Below are positions 24,947 through 33,664 of a DNA stretch of 64,000 bases, piece by piece. The notes below the pieces were generated by a model. That model made no database searches, was not told where the DNA came from, and saw only the letters and a list, made by a program, of their open reading frames with translations. The stretch is from the NCBI GenBank assembly GCA_041640715.1, contig JBEPZU010000001.1:1-64000 (forward strand), in the 5' to 3' direction. A program made the position numbers and the translations under genes. This DNA is from DSFO01 sp041640715. GTDB taxonomy: Archaea; Thermoproteota; Thermoprotei; Gearchaeales; Gearchaeaceae. Every line of letters begins with the position of its first letter. The stretch's first letter is position 1.

Positions 24947-25308
24947 AATCCAAAAAACCTAAAACTCAAAGAAGAAATCTTTATAAATTACTAACAAATA
25001 AAGAAGCAAACAAACTTTTGCGTGCACATCTAAGTAGTGAACTTAGAGAGAAATACAAGAGAAGATCCTTTAGAGTTAGAAGGAATGATATCGTTAGAAT
25101 TATGCGTGGTTCTTATAAAGGCTATGAAGGCAAAGTGATCAAAGTAGATTCTAAGAGGGGGTATGTTTATATCGAAGGTCTTACGAGAAAGAGTATGCGG
25201 GGTAAGCCTGTTATGATACCTATTCATGCTTCTAAAGTGATGATAGTTCAGTTAGACCTAAATGACAAATATAGAGTAGAGAAGTTGGAGGAGAAGATAA
25301 GAGCATGA
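24943..25308 (+). CDS. rpl24: Ribosomal protein L24
   Basis: A 121-aa L24 (L26e type) with a KOW motif at R-I-M-R-G-S-Y-K-G-Y-E-G-K-V-I near residues 50-64 preceded by a basic helix S-F-R-V-R-R-N-D. It overlaps rps4e by 4 nt. Confidence 0.95.
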   Translation: MKSKKPKTQRRNLYKLLTNKEANKLLRAHLSSELREKYKRRSFRVRRNDIVRIMRGSYKGYEGKVIKVDSKRGYVYIEGLTRKSMRGKPVMIPIHASKVMIVQLDLNDKYRVEKLEEKIRA

Positions 25309-26090
25309 GTCGGCATATAAAGCGTTTAACAACACCGTATTTTTGGCCTATCTTAAAGAAAACCAAAAAATGGGCAATACATCCCTCTCCAGGTCCTCAT
25401 CCAATAGAATACTGCATTCCGATTGCATATATATTGAGAGAGATTCTAGGATATGCAAATAATACTAAAGAAGTAAAATATATGCTTAGTAAAGGCTTTG
25501 TAAGGAGGGATAAAGTCATAATAAGAGACTATAAATTCCCCGTAGGTATGATGGACACAATCGAACTTTCTAAGGACGTCGTGGCTTATAGATTACTCCC
25601 ATATAAAGGGATTCCTCTGGTTTGTGCCAAAATACCTTTAGAGGAATCCTCATTGAAGATCTGTAAAGTAATAGGCAAAAGAACAGTTAATGGAGGCAAA
25701 ATACAGATAAATCTTCATGATGGAAGGAATATTCTATTAGAATCTGTTGATAAGGACAAAATAAAGATAAATGATGGGGTTTTAATAGAATTGCCTTCAC
25801 AGAACATAAAGGAGATAATAAAATTTGAAGTTGGGAATCTTTGTTTGATATATAGAGGGGTCAATGCTGGTGCTTATGGAATATTAAAAAAAGTAGAAGA
25901 AATTCTGCCTAGAAAAAAGAGCATTATACAAATAGAAGATGTAAACGGTAATTTGATAAGGACTAACATTCAATATGCCTTTCCAATAGGTTTCGATAAA
26001 CCTTTGATAAAGATCATAGAGAAAGAGGAAGACTACGTACAGCCAGCTATATATAAGAAAATACATATGAGAGGTTATGTCGTCCGCTGA
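25305..26090 (+). CDS. rps4e: Ribosomal protein S4e
   Basis: A 261-aa archaeal/eukaryotic S4e. The N-terminal R-H-I-K-R-L-T-T-P near residues 3-11 and S-P-G-P-H-P near 29-34 are diagnostic, followed by an S4 RNA-binding domain (about 42-105) and a KOW region with I-Y-R-G-V-N-A-G-A-Y-G near 183-193. The gene is absent from bacterial spc clusters, confirming archaeal identity. It overlaps rpl5 by 14 nt. Confidence 0.95.
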   Translation: MSRHIKRLTTPYFWPILKKTKKWAIHPSPGPHPIEYCIPIAYILREILGYANNTKEVKYMLSKGFVRRDKVIIRDYKFPVGMMDTIELSKDVVAYRLLPYKGIPLVCAKIPLEESSLKICKVIGKRTVNGGKIQINLHDGRNILLESVDKDKIKINDGVLIELPSQNIKEIIKFEVGNLCLIYRGVNAGAYGILKKVEEILPRKKSIIQIEDVNGNLIRTNIQYAFPIGFDKPLIKIIEKEEDYVQPAIYKKIHMRGYVVR

Positions 26091-26613
26091 AATTCTTCAA
26101 GAGAAGGTTAATCCTATGAGAAACATAAGAGTGTATTCAGTAACATTGAATATGTCCGTAGGTTCTTCTGAAACAAAGTTGGAAGGTGCCGTAAAGATAC
26201 TTGAGAAATTGACTGGACAAAAGCCTAGTCTTAGGAAAGCTAAAAAAACGATAAAGGAATTCAATATAAAAAAGGGAGAACCTATAGCATGTATGGTTAC
26301 AGTTAGAGGGAGAAAGGCTGAAGATTTACTCGAACGCTTATTAAGAGCCGTTAACAAAAAGCTTAATTCTTCTTCTTTCACAGAGCATGGTAACTTTAAC
26401 TTTGGTATAAAAGAATACATTGATATTGAAGGTTTACCTTATGATCCTTCAATAGGTATTCTAGGGATGGATGTTTGTGTTAATTTAGCTAGGGCTGGAT
26501 TAAGAGTTGAAAAAAGAAGAATTAAAAAATCTAAGATAGGAAAGCATCATAGAGTTAGCAAAGAAGAAGCAATAGAATTCATGAAGAAAAGATTCAATGT
26601 AGAAATCCTATGA
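26077..26613 (+). CDS. rpl5: Ribosomal protein L5
   Basis: A 178-aa L5 (L11e type) in the central protuberance, contacting 5S rRNA and P-site tRNA. It shows T-L-N-M-S-V-G near residues 22-28, L-E-K-L-T-G-Q-K-P near 42-50 and N-F-N-F-G-I-K-E-Y near 106-114. The in-frame ATG at codon 14 is an alternative start. It overlaps rps14 by 4 nt. Confidence 0.95.
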   Translation: MSSAEILQEKVNPMRNIRVYSVTLNMSVGSSETKLEGAVKILEKLTGQKPSLRKAKKTIKEFNIKKGEPIACMVTVRGRKAEDLLERLLRAVNKKLNSSSFTEHGNFNFGIKEYIDIEGLPYDPSIGILGMDVCVNLARAGLRVEKRRIKKSKIGKHHRVSKEEAIEFMKKRFNVEIL

Positions 26614-26771
26614 AGCAACCCAAACCTAGAGAAAGGAAATTCGGCAAAATAGTAAATAAATGCAAGAGATGTGGTACAACACAAGGTGTAATAAGGAAAT
26701 ATAATCTAGGTTATTGTAGGAGATGCTTTAGAGAAATAGCTCCTTTGATGGGTTTCACGAAGTATGAATAA
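26610..26771 (+). CDS. rps14: Ribosomal protein S14 (zinc-binding type)
   Basis: A 53-aa S14. The zinc site is C-K-R-C-G (about residues 18-22) and C-R-R-C (about 36-39); the N-terminus is rich in Lys/Arg/Pro and the C-terminus ends G-F-T-K-Y-E. Its ATG overlaps the rpl5 stop. It sits between L5 and S8 as expected. Confidence 0.96.
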   Translation: MKQPKPRERKFGKIVNKCKRCGTTQGVIRKYNLGYCRRCFREIAPLMGFTKYE

Positions 26772-26807
26772 TAATTTATTCTTTAACCATACTAAATCAT
26801 ATTTGGT

Positions 26808-27191
26808 ATGAATCTGCTCGCAAATACTCTAAGTGCAATTAAGAATGCAGAGATGAGGAATAAAAAGGAGTGCATAGTATATCCTACTTCTAAATTCGTA
26901 GCCACAGTACTCAAGGTGATTCAGAAGAACGCATACATAGGTGAGTTTGAACTCATAGATGATGGAAGAGGAGGGAAGTTTAGAATTCAATTGTTAGGTA
27001 GGATAAACAATTGTGGTATAATAAAGCCTAGGATAGGAGTAAGTTATAAAGAGCTAGTAAAGTATGAAAGCAAGTTTCTCCCAAGCAAAGAGATTGGAAT
27101 ATTAATATTATCTACGTCTAAGGGGATAATGACTAGTAGAGAAGCTAGAGAGAATAGGATAGGAGGCATTCTATTGTGCTATGTCTATTAG
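26808..27191 (+). CDS. rps8: Ribosomal protein S8
   Basis: A 127-aa S8, binding the central domain of 16S rRNA. It begins M-N-L-L-A-N-T-L-S-A-I-K-N-A-E and ends with the conserved S-T-S-K-G-I-M-T-S-R-E-A-R near residues 105-117. The 36-nt gap before it contains ttaaccatact without a clear promoter. It overlaps rpl6 by 11 nt. Confidence 0.95.
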   Translation: MNLLANTLSAIKNAEMRNKKECIVYPTSKFVATVLKVIQKNAYIGEFELIDDGRGGKFRIQLLGRINNCGIIKPRIGVSYKELVKYESKFLPSKEIGILILSTSKGIMTSREARENRIGGILLCYVY

Positions 27192-27759
27192 CCAATCTTC
27201 TCAGGTGTTGAATAGAGAAGAAATAGAAATCCCTAGCGATGTAAAGGTGAGCATAAGCGATAACTTCATTGTAGAGATTTCGGGTAAGTTAGGTAAAAAT
27301 ATAAAAGATTTTAGTCCTTATACGCTAAAATTATCGAAAAATTTTTATAAAATTTATAAGGAAAATAATAAGATAATTGTAGAAACTTATATGAAAGGCA
27401 AAAGGGGTTTATCGTTACTTTATACACTTGCTTCTCGAATTAGATCTGCAATTAAAGGAGTTAGAGAAGGTTATGTCTATAAACTCAAGATTGTTTATTC
27501 GCATTTCCCTATTACCGTTAAAGTAAAAGACAAATTTGTTTATATCGAGAATTTCATCGGAGAAAAATCCCCTAGGATAGCGAAGATAATAGGCGAAAAC
27601 ACAAAGATAGATGTCGAAGGAGAAGATGTAATTGTAAGAGGAACAGACAAAGAGGAAGTAAGTCAAACTGCTGCTAATATACAACAAGCGACCAAAATAA
27701 AGAAAAGAGATCCGCGGAAATATTTAGATGGGATATACATATATCATAGGGGTAAGTAA
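27181..27759 (+). CDS. rpl6: Ribosomal protein L6
   Basis: A 192-aa L6 with two repeated alpha/beta domains near the sarcin-ricin loop. It has the I-P-S-D-V-K-V-S-I-S-D strand near residues 17-27, the Y-V-Y-K-L-K-I-V-Y-S-H-F-P segment near 97-109, and the C-terminal R-D-P-R-K-Y-L-D-G-I-Y. rpl32e follows after one base. Confidence 0.94.
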   Translation: MSISQSSQVLNREEIEIPSDVKVSISDNFIVEISGKLGKNIKDFSPYTLKLSKNFYKIYKENNKIIVETYMKGKRGLSLLYTLASRIRSAIKGVREGYVYKLKIVYSHFPITVKVKDKFVYIENFIGEKSPRIAKIIGENTKIDVEGEDVIVRGTDKEEVSQTAANIQQATKIKKRDPRKYLDGIYIYHRGK

Positions 27760-27760
27760 A

Positions 27761-28165
27761 ATGAAGCATAAATCCAAAGAATTTAAAAAGTTAAGTCGCT
27801 CTCTTAAGATAAGGGAATTTCAGAAAAGCAAGTTGCCAGATTTTGTTAGAAGTGATTCATGGAAAGTTAAGAGGTTAGAGGATTCTGGATGGAGGAAACC
27901 TAAAGGTTTAGATAATAAAATGAGAATTGAAAGGAAAGGATGGCCTCCTAGAGTTAAAATAGGGTATAGGAAAATAAAGGAAGCTAGATATCTTCATCCT
28001 TCAGGGCTTAGAGAGGTTTTAGTTCATAATTCAAAAGAATTGAGCGAATTAGATCCTAATATACATATTGTGAGAATAGCATCAAGTGTAGGGAAGAAGA
28101 AAAGGATAGAGATAATAGAGAAAGCTAAAGAATTGGGTCTTAGAATTGCGAATAGTATAATATGA
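27761..28165 (+). CDS. rpl32e: Ribosomal protein L32e
   Basis: A 134-aa L32e, an archaeal/eukaryotic large-subunit protein. The hallmark is W-R-K-P-K-G-L-D-N-K-M-R near residues 42-53 and G-Y-R near 67 with H-P-S-G-L-R near 77-82. ATG 27761 lies directly after the L6 stop. It overlaps rpl19e by 4 nt. Confidence 0.94.
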   Translation: MKHKSKEFKKLSRSLKIREFQKSKLPDFVRSDSWKVKRLEDSGWRKPKGLDNKMRIERKGWPPRVKIGYRKIKEARYLHPSGLREVLVHNSKELSELDPNIHIVRIASSVGKKKRIEIIEKAKELGLRIANSII

Positions 28166-28587
28166 GCTTAAACTACATCAAAGAGCTTGCTTCTAAGATA
28201 ACTGGAGCAGGTAAATCTAGGATTTACATAGATCCGAATTATTATGACAGACTATCCACTGTAATTTCTAGGGAAGAGGTAAAAAAACTGATCGAGGATG
28301 GAATAATCAGAGTAAAGCAGAAAAAAGGTCAAGTTTGGAGGGAAGAGAAGATAAGGAAAAAAAGGAAAAGAAAAGGTCCAGGAAGCAAAAAAGGAAAGAG
28401 AGTTAAAGTTAAGAAAAAGGAATACGTGAAGAGAGTTCGAGGTCTTAGGCGCTTTCTAAAACAGCTTTATGAAAAGGGAGCCATGGATTCCTCTGTTTAT
28501 AGGCGGTTGAGGCTTATGATCAAAGCTGGTGCTATAAATTCAAAGAGTAGGATTAAAGCTTATCTTGAATCTTTGAAAAAGAAGTAA
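28162..28587 (+). CDS. rpl19e: Ribosomal protein L19e
   Basis: A 141-aa L19e, a long helical protein contributing to intersubunit bridges. It shows G-A-G-K-S-R-I-Y-I-D-P near residues 14-24, a strongly basic linker (K-R-K-R-K-G-P-G-S-K-K-G near 69-80) and V-Y-R-R-L-R-L-M-I-K-A-G near 112-123. Confidence 0.95.
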   Translation: MSLNYIKELASKITGAGKSRIYIDPNYYDRLSTVISREEVKKLIEDGIIRVKQKKGQVWREEKIRKKRKRKGPGSKKGKRVKVKKKEYVKRVRGLRRFLKQLYEKGAMDSSVYRRLRLMIKAGAINSKSRIKAYLESLKKK

Positions 28588-28589
28588 TT

Positions 28590-29162
28590 ATGCCATATCG
28601 GATCAAATTTCGTAGAAGAAGAGAGGGTAAGACGAATTATAAAAAGAGAAAAATATTCGTTATTTCTGAGAAGATAAGGTTTTGCGTGAGAAGGAGCAAT
28701 AAATACGTTCTGGTTCAATTCATAAAACATGAACCTAAGGGGGACGTAACACTTCTAGCAGTCCATTCTTCTAGGTTGAAAAAATACGGCTGGCAATTTT
28801 CCTGTAAGAATCTTCCTGCATGTTATTTGACTGGTTATCTAGCAGGTCTGAAGGCTTTAAAAAAAGGAATACATGAAGCTGTGCTAGATATGGGATTAAG
28901 AAGTGCTACGAAGGGTAATAGGATATTTGCAGCTGTTAAAGGCGCTTTAGATGCGGGACTTAAGGTTTTTGTTTCTGATGAGATATTACCTAGTGAAGAT
29001 AGGATCTTAGGCAAACATATTCTAAATTATTATAATCTTCTCAAAGAAAAAGGTGAGCATGAGAAAAGGTTTAAGGTATCCGTTGAAAATCTCCCAGAGG
29101 TTTTTGAAAAAGTTAAATCTTTAATTACAAAAAATTTTGGTGTTAATCATGTCTCTAATTGA
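28590..29162 (+). CDS. rpl18: Ribosomal protein L18
   Basis: A 190-aa L18 (L5e-like, 5S rRNA binding). It has the basic N-terminus R-R-R-R-E-G-K-T-N-Y-K-K-R near residues 7-19, V-H-S-S-R-L near 57 and A-V-L-D-M-G-L near 97-103. The coding end overlaps the rps5 start by 14 nt. Confidence 0.95.
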   Translation: MPYRIKFRRRREGKTNYKKRKIFVISEKIRFCVRRSNKYVLVQFIKHEPKGDVTLLAVHSSRLKKYGWQFSCKNLPACYLTGYLAGLKALKKGIHEAVLDMGLRSATKGNRIFAAVKGALDAGLKVFVSDEILPSEDRILGKHILNYYNLLKEKGEHEKRFKVSVENLPEVFEKVKSLITKNFGVNHVSN

Positions 29163-29754
29163 AAGCTGGGAACCTAAAACTAAGGTTGGAAGAATGGTTA
29201 AGGAAGGCAAAATAAGGAGTATAGATGAGATATTTCAGAATAATTACAAGATACAAGAACCCTATATCGTAGATATTTTATTGCCTAATTTAAAAACTGT
29301 CGTTCTTTTTTCAACTGTCGTTCAAAAACAAACCGCTGCTGGTGAACTTACTAGATTTAAAAGCCTTGTAGCAGTAGGGGACGGAAACGGTCATATAGGA
29401 TTGGGGATGGGTAAGGCAAGACAAACTAGAATAGCTATGGAAAAGGCCACAGCGAATGCCAAGCTTAATATAATACCTGTAATGAGAGGATGTGGAAGTT
29501 GGGAATGTTCTTGCGGAAGACCGCACAGTGTGCCTTATGTAACCTATGGGAAGTCAGGCTCTGTAGAAATAAAGATAAAACCTGCGCCCTATGGCTTAGG
29601 ATTGGTAGCAGGAGATTTCGTTAAACCCATCTTCACTTTAGCAGGAATTTCTGATATTTGGTCGTTCACGAGAGGGAATACAAGTAATAGGATTAACTTC
29701 GCTTTTGCGGTTTATAATGCATTTAAAAACATTTATAAGCTTAACTTGTTCTAA
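29149..29754 (+). CDS. rps5: Ribosomal protein S5
   Basis: A 201-aa S5 of the mRNA entry tunnel. It contains R-F-K-S-L-V-A-V-G-D-G-N-G-H-I-G near residues 62-77 and V-P-Y-V-T-Y-G-K-S-G near 119-128. A Cys pair in W-E-C-S-C-G-R (about 109-115) is typical of thermophilic archaea. ATG 29149 is preferred over upstream TTG/GTG codons. It shares one base with rpl30. Confidence 0.95.
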   Translation: MSLIESWEPKTKVGRMVKEGKIRSIDEIFQNNYKIQEPYIVDILLPNLKTVVLFSTVVQKQTAAGELTRFKSLVAVGDGNGHIGLGMGKARQTRIAMEKATANAKLNIIPVMRGCGSWECSCGRPHSVPYVTYGKSGSVEIKIKPAPYGLGLVAGDFVKPIFTLAGISDIWSFTRGNTSNRINFAFAVYNAFKNIYKLNLF

Positions 29755-30215
29755 TGGACAACCTTCTTGCTATTATAAGAATAAGGAGCCTAATAGATAG
29801 AAATCCAGATGTAAGGAAGGCGCTCTATTTGCTAAGATTGAGGAGGACGAATGTCTGTGTAATATATCCCGAAACTGAAGCATTAAAAGGAATGCTCAAA
29901 TTATCTTCCCAAGTAGTAACTTACGGTGAGATTGATAAGTCTACTTTAATAGAATTATTGAAGAAAAGAGGAAGAACGTGGGGCGATAAAAAATTGAATG
30001 AAGAGATCTTAAAGAAGTTTGGTTATCCTAGTTTTGAAGTACTTGCTGACGAAATTTTTGAAAAAAAGGAAATACCTAAGTTCATCAAACCCTATTTTAG
30101 ACTCAATCCTCCTAGAGGGGGTTTCAAGAAATCAACTAAGAAATATTTGGAGAATAAGGGAGAACTTGGTTATAGAGGCAAAGCAATTAATGAATTATTG
30201 TTAAGAATGCTCTAA
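29754..30215 (+). CDS. rpl30: Ribosomal protein L30
   Basis: A 153-aa archaeal L30 (L7e type): a ferredoxin-like core (L-L-A-I-I-R-I-R-S-L near residues 3-13, with R-L-R-R-T-N-V-C near 28-35) and a C-terminal extension rich in basic residues (N-P-P-R-G-G-F near 117-123). It ends the run of overlapping genes before a 44-nt gap. Confidence 0.93.
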   Translation: MDNLLAIIRIRSLIDRNPDVRKALYLLRLRRTNVCVIYPETEALKGMLKLSSQVVTYGEIDKSTLIELLKKRGRTWGDKKLNEEILKKFGYPSFEVLADEIFEKKEIPKFIKPYFRLNPPRGGFKKSTKKYLENKGELGYRGKAINELLLRML

Positions 30216-30259
30216 AGTTAAGATTTTATTTATGTGTTAAGAATAAAAGTATATCTTAG

Positions 30260-30709
30260 ATGGTAGTTAGAAAGGAGAAAGCTTCAAGAAAAAGGAGGGG
30301 TTATAGAGTTCACGGTTATGGCAGAACTGGACAGCACAGGAGAAGTGGAAGAAAAGGAGGGGTGGGCAAAGCGGGTAGAAAATCTGGTAAACATAAGTAT
30401 TCTTGGGTATTGAAATACGATCCTGATTATTTCGGAAAGCATGGCTTTAATAGACCTAATAAGAAAGAATACAGAGAGATAAGCCTACTTGAAATATCTC
30501 AATTCAGCGAGAAATGGCTTTCTAGTGGAATGGCTAGAATCAATGATGAAGGATATGTAGAAATAGATCTGTCCAAGCTAGGATATAACAAAGTAGTTGC
30601 AGGTGGTTCTCTCATCGGGAAATTCATCTTGAAGTCTGAATCGTTTAGTAAGGCAGCTTTGGAGAAAATAGTTAATAGTGGCAGTAAGGCTATAAATGTC
30701 GGCGCTTAA
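30260..30709 (+). CDS. rpl15: Ribosomal protein L15
   Basis: A 149-aa L15. The Gly/Arg/Lys-rich N-terminus (G-R-T-G-Q-H-R-R-S-G-R-K-G-G near residues 21-34, with H-G-F-N-R-P near 60-65) threads into rRNA and the C-terminus forms the globular domain. The gap before it (30216-30259) has the TATA-like gattttatttatg centred about 30 nt upstream. It overlaps secY by 14 nt. Confidence 0.94.
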   Translation: MVVRKEKASRKRRGYRVHGYGRTGQHRRSGRKGGVGKAGRKSGKHKYSWVLKYDPDYFGKHGFNRPNKKEYREISLLEISQFSEKWLSSGMARINDEGYVEIDLSKLGYNKVVAGGSLIGKFILKSESFSKAALEKIVNSGSKAINVGA

Positions 30710-32129
30710 TTCTTTAAAGGGTATTCTGAGATATTTGCCTGAGGTACCCAAGGCTAGGAGACCTGTTAGTTTTAGAGAGAAAGCTAGCTGGACTATAATC
30801 GTCGCAACTGTTTATATAATTTTCACTCAAATCCCATTATATCCCTTATCTGTTTCCCAACAGGCCACGGCAGTACCTCCCATATTCTCTATAATATTTG
30901 CCACAAGAACTGGTACGTTGGCCCAGTTGGGAGTAGGACCTATAGTGACTGCAGGTCTCATAATGCAATTGCTAGTAGGTTCAAAGATAATAAACTTAGA
31001 TTTAACCGATAAGGCACAGCGTGCTTTATTTACGGGGGTTCAAAAATTCTTGGCTATTATATTTACAATTGTAGAGGCTATCGTGTTTGTATCCAGCGGA
31101 CTGCTTCCAGCTGGCAATTTAGGCAATGCAACTTTAGTAGTAATTCAACTCCTAGCAGTGGGCATATTGATAATTCTTTTCGATGAAATATTGCAGAAAG
31201 GATGGGGCTTCGGAAGTGCGGTCAGTCTTTTCATCCTTCTAGGAGTAGCCCTTCAAATTTCGGTAGAGCTTTTTAGTCCCGCTTTTATTTCTGACGGGAT
31301 ATATGCAGGCTTAATACCTTCTGCCATATCGGTAATCGGAGGACAAGCGAATATCAATTATTTCCTTTTCGGACATCCCAATATTGCCAGATCTTCTTCC
31401 TTAGTAGGTTTGATAGCAATGGTAGTTCTACTAGTTTTGTTGGTTTATTTACAACAAGTCAAGATAGAGATACCTGTAGCTTACCCTAAGTATGGCGGAA
31501 TAAAGGCAAAAATACCCTTACAATTGCTCTACGTTTCCAACGTCCCTGTAATACTCGCAGGCGCATTGACGGCTAATTTGCTATTCTTTGGTCAAATGGC
31601 TTGGAATAATTACAATAGAGATAATCGAGATCCTTTATTGAATGCATTTGCCCAATTCAATGTTGTAGGGAATCCTCCCCAAGCAATACCTACTGGAGGC
31701 CTTCTCTATTATCTATCTCCTCCTAGAGGGCTTAATTCAGTTTTCAACGACCCTATCCATGCAGTGGTTTACATCGTCCTCTTTTCACTGATATGTGTGC
31801 TCTTCGCTATAGCTTGGGTTGAGACTTCTGGTATGGGAGCTGAAGAGCAAGCTAAAAGAATGGTAAAGTCTGGTATTCAAGTCCCTGGATTCAGACATAG
31901 CGAAATGGTTTTGAGTAATATCTTGAAGAGATACACCAAGACTCTAACATGGTTTAGTGGTTTATTGATAGGTTTCTTGGCTTCAATTTCGGATGTGGTA
32001 GGAGTGATAGGTACAGGAATAGGGTTGTTATTGGCTATTGGTATAATAAATCAATATTATAGAATTCTAGCGAAAGAAAGAATAGAAGAAGAGTTCCCGT
32101 CAATAGCTAGATTCTTAGAAATCACATAG
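30696..32129 (+). CDS. secY: Preprotein translocase subunit SecY
   Basis: A 477-aa multi-span membrane channel (about 10 hydrophobic segments) for co-translational secretion and membrane insertion. It shows P-L-Y-P near residues 48-51, G-V-G-P-I-V-T-A-G-L-I-M-Q-L near 79-92, and the Q-A-K-R-M-V-K-S-G-I-Q-V-P-G-F cytosolic loop near 386-400 followed by L-K-R-Y. It is coupled to rpl15, as in most archaea, and functionally linked to the SRP RNA at 44.1-44.4 kb. Confidence 0.97.
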   Translation: MSALNSLKGILRYLPEVPKARRPVSFREKASWTIIVATVYIIFTQIPLYPLSVSQQATAVPPIFSIIFATRTGTLAQLGVGPIVTAGLIMQLLVGSKIINLDLTDKAQRALFTGVQKFLAIIFTIVEAIVFVSSGLLPAGNLGNATLVVIQLLAVGILIILFDEILQKGWGFGSAVSLFILLGVALQISVELFSPAFISDGIYAGLIPSAISVIGGQANINYFLFGHPNIARSSSLVGLIAMVVLLVLLVYLQQVKIEIPVAYPKYGGIKAKIPLQLLYVSNVPVILAGALTANLLFFGQMAWNNYNRDNRDPLLNAFAQFNVVGNPPQAIPTGGLLYYLSPPRGLNSVFNDPIHAVVYIVLFSLICVLFAIAWVETSGMGAEEQAKRMVKSGIQVPGFRHSEMVLSNILKRYTKTLTWFSGLLIGFLASISDVVGVIGTGIGLLLAIGIINQYYRILAKERIEEEFPSIARFLEIT

Positions 32130-32130
32130 C

Positions 32131-32598
32131 ATGTCTGACGTTATATTTGTACTATATGAATTTGGAATGATTTTCCTTTTTGCGCTAATTCCTTCGTTAT
32201 TATCAGGATTTTTAATGCGTTTTCTAATATCTAGATCATTAGGTATTAGCAGATACAGGCATATCATGAGGGAAATAAGGGATTTCGATAGGCAAATGTT
32301 GCGAGCAGTTAGAGCTAAGGATGAATCTAAACTTAGTAAGCTTAAAAATAAGAAGCCATACATCGATAAGATGCGCGCTCAGACTTTTAGGATCAGCATG
32401 ATAAACACTTTTGTAATGCTTACTTTCTATTACATATTCTTTATATTCCTCTTCACCCAAATTTTCGTAGTTACATTTGAAGTATCCTTTCCTTTTTTTT
32501 CTCCCGATTTCAAGATACCAATCTATTATTGGTATATAGTAACACTCTTCATGGTAGGTTTATTAATAAATAGAATATTAGGGATATACTATGCCTAG
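32131..32598 (+). CDS. DUF106 membrane protein (EMC3/Get1/YidC-like insertase)
   Basis: A 155-aa protein with a hydrophobic N-terminal segment (about 4-28), a central cytoplasmic charged coiled-coil with M-R-E-I-R-D-F-D-R-Q near residues 45-54, and two further membrane segments (about 88-112 and 127-152). This layout and position just after secY are those of the archaeal DUF106 family, homologous to EMC3/TMCO1/Get1 and considered a YidC-like insertase. It follows secY by one base and overlaps rpl34e by 8 nt. Confidence 0.85.
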   Translation: MSDVIFVLYEFGMIFLFALIPSLLSGFLMRFLISRSLGISRYRHIMREIRDFDRQMLRAVRAKDESKLSKLKNKKPYIDKMRAQTFRISMINTFVMLTFYYIFFIFLFTQIFVVTFEVSFPFFSPDFKIPIYYWYIVTLFMVGLLINRILGIYYA

Positions 32599-32845
32599 GC
32601 CAGGACTTAGAAACAAAAAGGTTCATATAAGGAAGACACCAGGCGGCTCATTAAAGTTTCATTATGAAAAGCCGAAACGGGGTAAAGATAAATGCGCCAT
32701 CTGTAAAGAAGAACTTCGCGGAACATATCATGGAAGAGGCTCTTTCTCTAAATCGTTCAGGAGGGTTAAAAGAATCTATGGCGGCTATCTTTGCCATCGT
32801 TGTCTTGAAAAGATGATAATAAACGAAGTCATAAAGACTTGGTAA
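32591..32845 (+). CDS. rpl34e: Ribosomal protein L34e
   Basis: An 84-aa zinc-binding L34e. It begins P-R-P-G-L-R-N-K and holds the Cys pairs C-A-I-C near residues 36-39 and C-H-R-C near 73-76. It is an archaeal/eukaryotic protein. It overlaps the cytidylate kinase start. Confidence 0.94.
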   Translation: MPRPGLRNKKVHIRKTPGGSLKFHYEKPKRGKDKCAICKEELRGTYHGRGSFSKSFRRVKRIYGGYLCHRCLEKMIINEVIKTW

Positions 32846-33396
32846 TAATAGCTATAAGCGGTCTAATCGGCTCTGGGAAGAGCGTTTTAGCTAAAGCATT
32901 GGCAGAAAGGTTCGGTCTTAGATTGGTTTCTGTGGGTTCCCTTTTTAGAGAACTGGCAAAAGAGATGAACATGGATCTGAAGAGCTTTCATAATTTAGCA
33001 GAGAAAGATCACAAATTTGACAGAATGGTTGATCAAAAAGCTATAGAAGAAGCTAAGAAAGGAAACGTAGTCATAGAAGGTCATCTTTCTTGTTGGATTC
33101 TTAAAGACATCGCAGATCTAAAGATTTTTTTGCATGCACCACTCCAAGTGAGGGCTAGAAGGATAGCTGAGCGCGATTCTATCAGTATAGAAAAAGCTTT
33201 AGAGGAAATTAAGATAAGAGAGGAGAGCAATAAAAAGCGCTACAAAGAAATATACGGAATAGATATATCTGATATATCTTTCATGGATGTCGTCTTAAAT
33301 TCTTCTAAAATAAGTAAAGAAGCTCTCTTCGAAACACTTATATTCATAATCGAGGCTTATCTTTCTTATAGAGATGCCTCTAGTAACAATAGGTAG
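32839..33396 (+). CDS. cmk: Cytidylate kinase
   Basis: A 185-aa P-loop kinase phosphorylating CMP/dCMP. Walker A is G-L-I-G-S-G-K-S (about residues 8-15), and L-R-L-V-S-V-G-S-L-F-R near 27-37 and R-A-R-R-I-A-E-R-D near 107-115 (LID) fit archaeal Cmk, which commonly lies between L34e and L14e. The start appears to be TTG 32839 inside the rpl34e end; no ATG is available near the P-loop. It overlaps rpl14e by 23 nt. Confidence 0.9.
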   Translation: MVIIAISGLIGSGKSVLAKALAERFGLRLVSVGSLFRELAKEMNMDLKSFHNLAEKDHKFDRMVDQKAIEEAKKGNVVIEGHLSCWILKDIADLKIFLHAPLQVRARRIAERDSISIEKALEEIKIREESNKKRYKEIYGIDISDISFMDVVLNSSKISKEALFETLIFIIEAYLSYRDASSNNR

Positions 33397-33664
33397 ATTG
33401 GCTGTTAAGCTGAGAGGAAGAGATGCGGGAAGAAAGTGCGTCCTAGTTAATACTATAGACAAAAACTTTGTCGTAGTAACAGGACCTAAGCATTTGACAG
33501 GTGTTAGGAGGAGAAAGGTAAACATAGATCATCTATTGTTCTTGCCGCAGCAGATAAAGATATCTAAGAATGCTTCTGATGAAGAAGTACTTAAGGCGCT
33601 TCAAGAAGCTAATTTAATCGATTTTATGAGAGAGGGGGTTTATGGATCAGCATCTAATTTATAA
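33374..33664 (+). CDS. rpl14e: Ribosomal protein L14e
   Basis: A 96-aa L14e with a KOW/SH3-like barrel: G-R-L-A-V-K-L-R-G-R-D-A-G near residues 7-19 and T-G-P-K-H-L-T-G-V-R-R-R-K near 36-48. An archaeal/eukaryotic protein placed next to cbf5 as usual, overlapping it by 23 nt. Confidence 0.93.
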   Translation: MPLVTIGRLAVKLRGRDAGRKCVLVNTIDKNFVVVTGPKHLTGVRRRKVNIDHLLFLPQQIKISKNASDEEVLKALQEANLIDFMREGVYGSASNL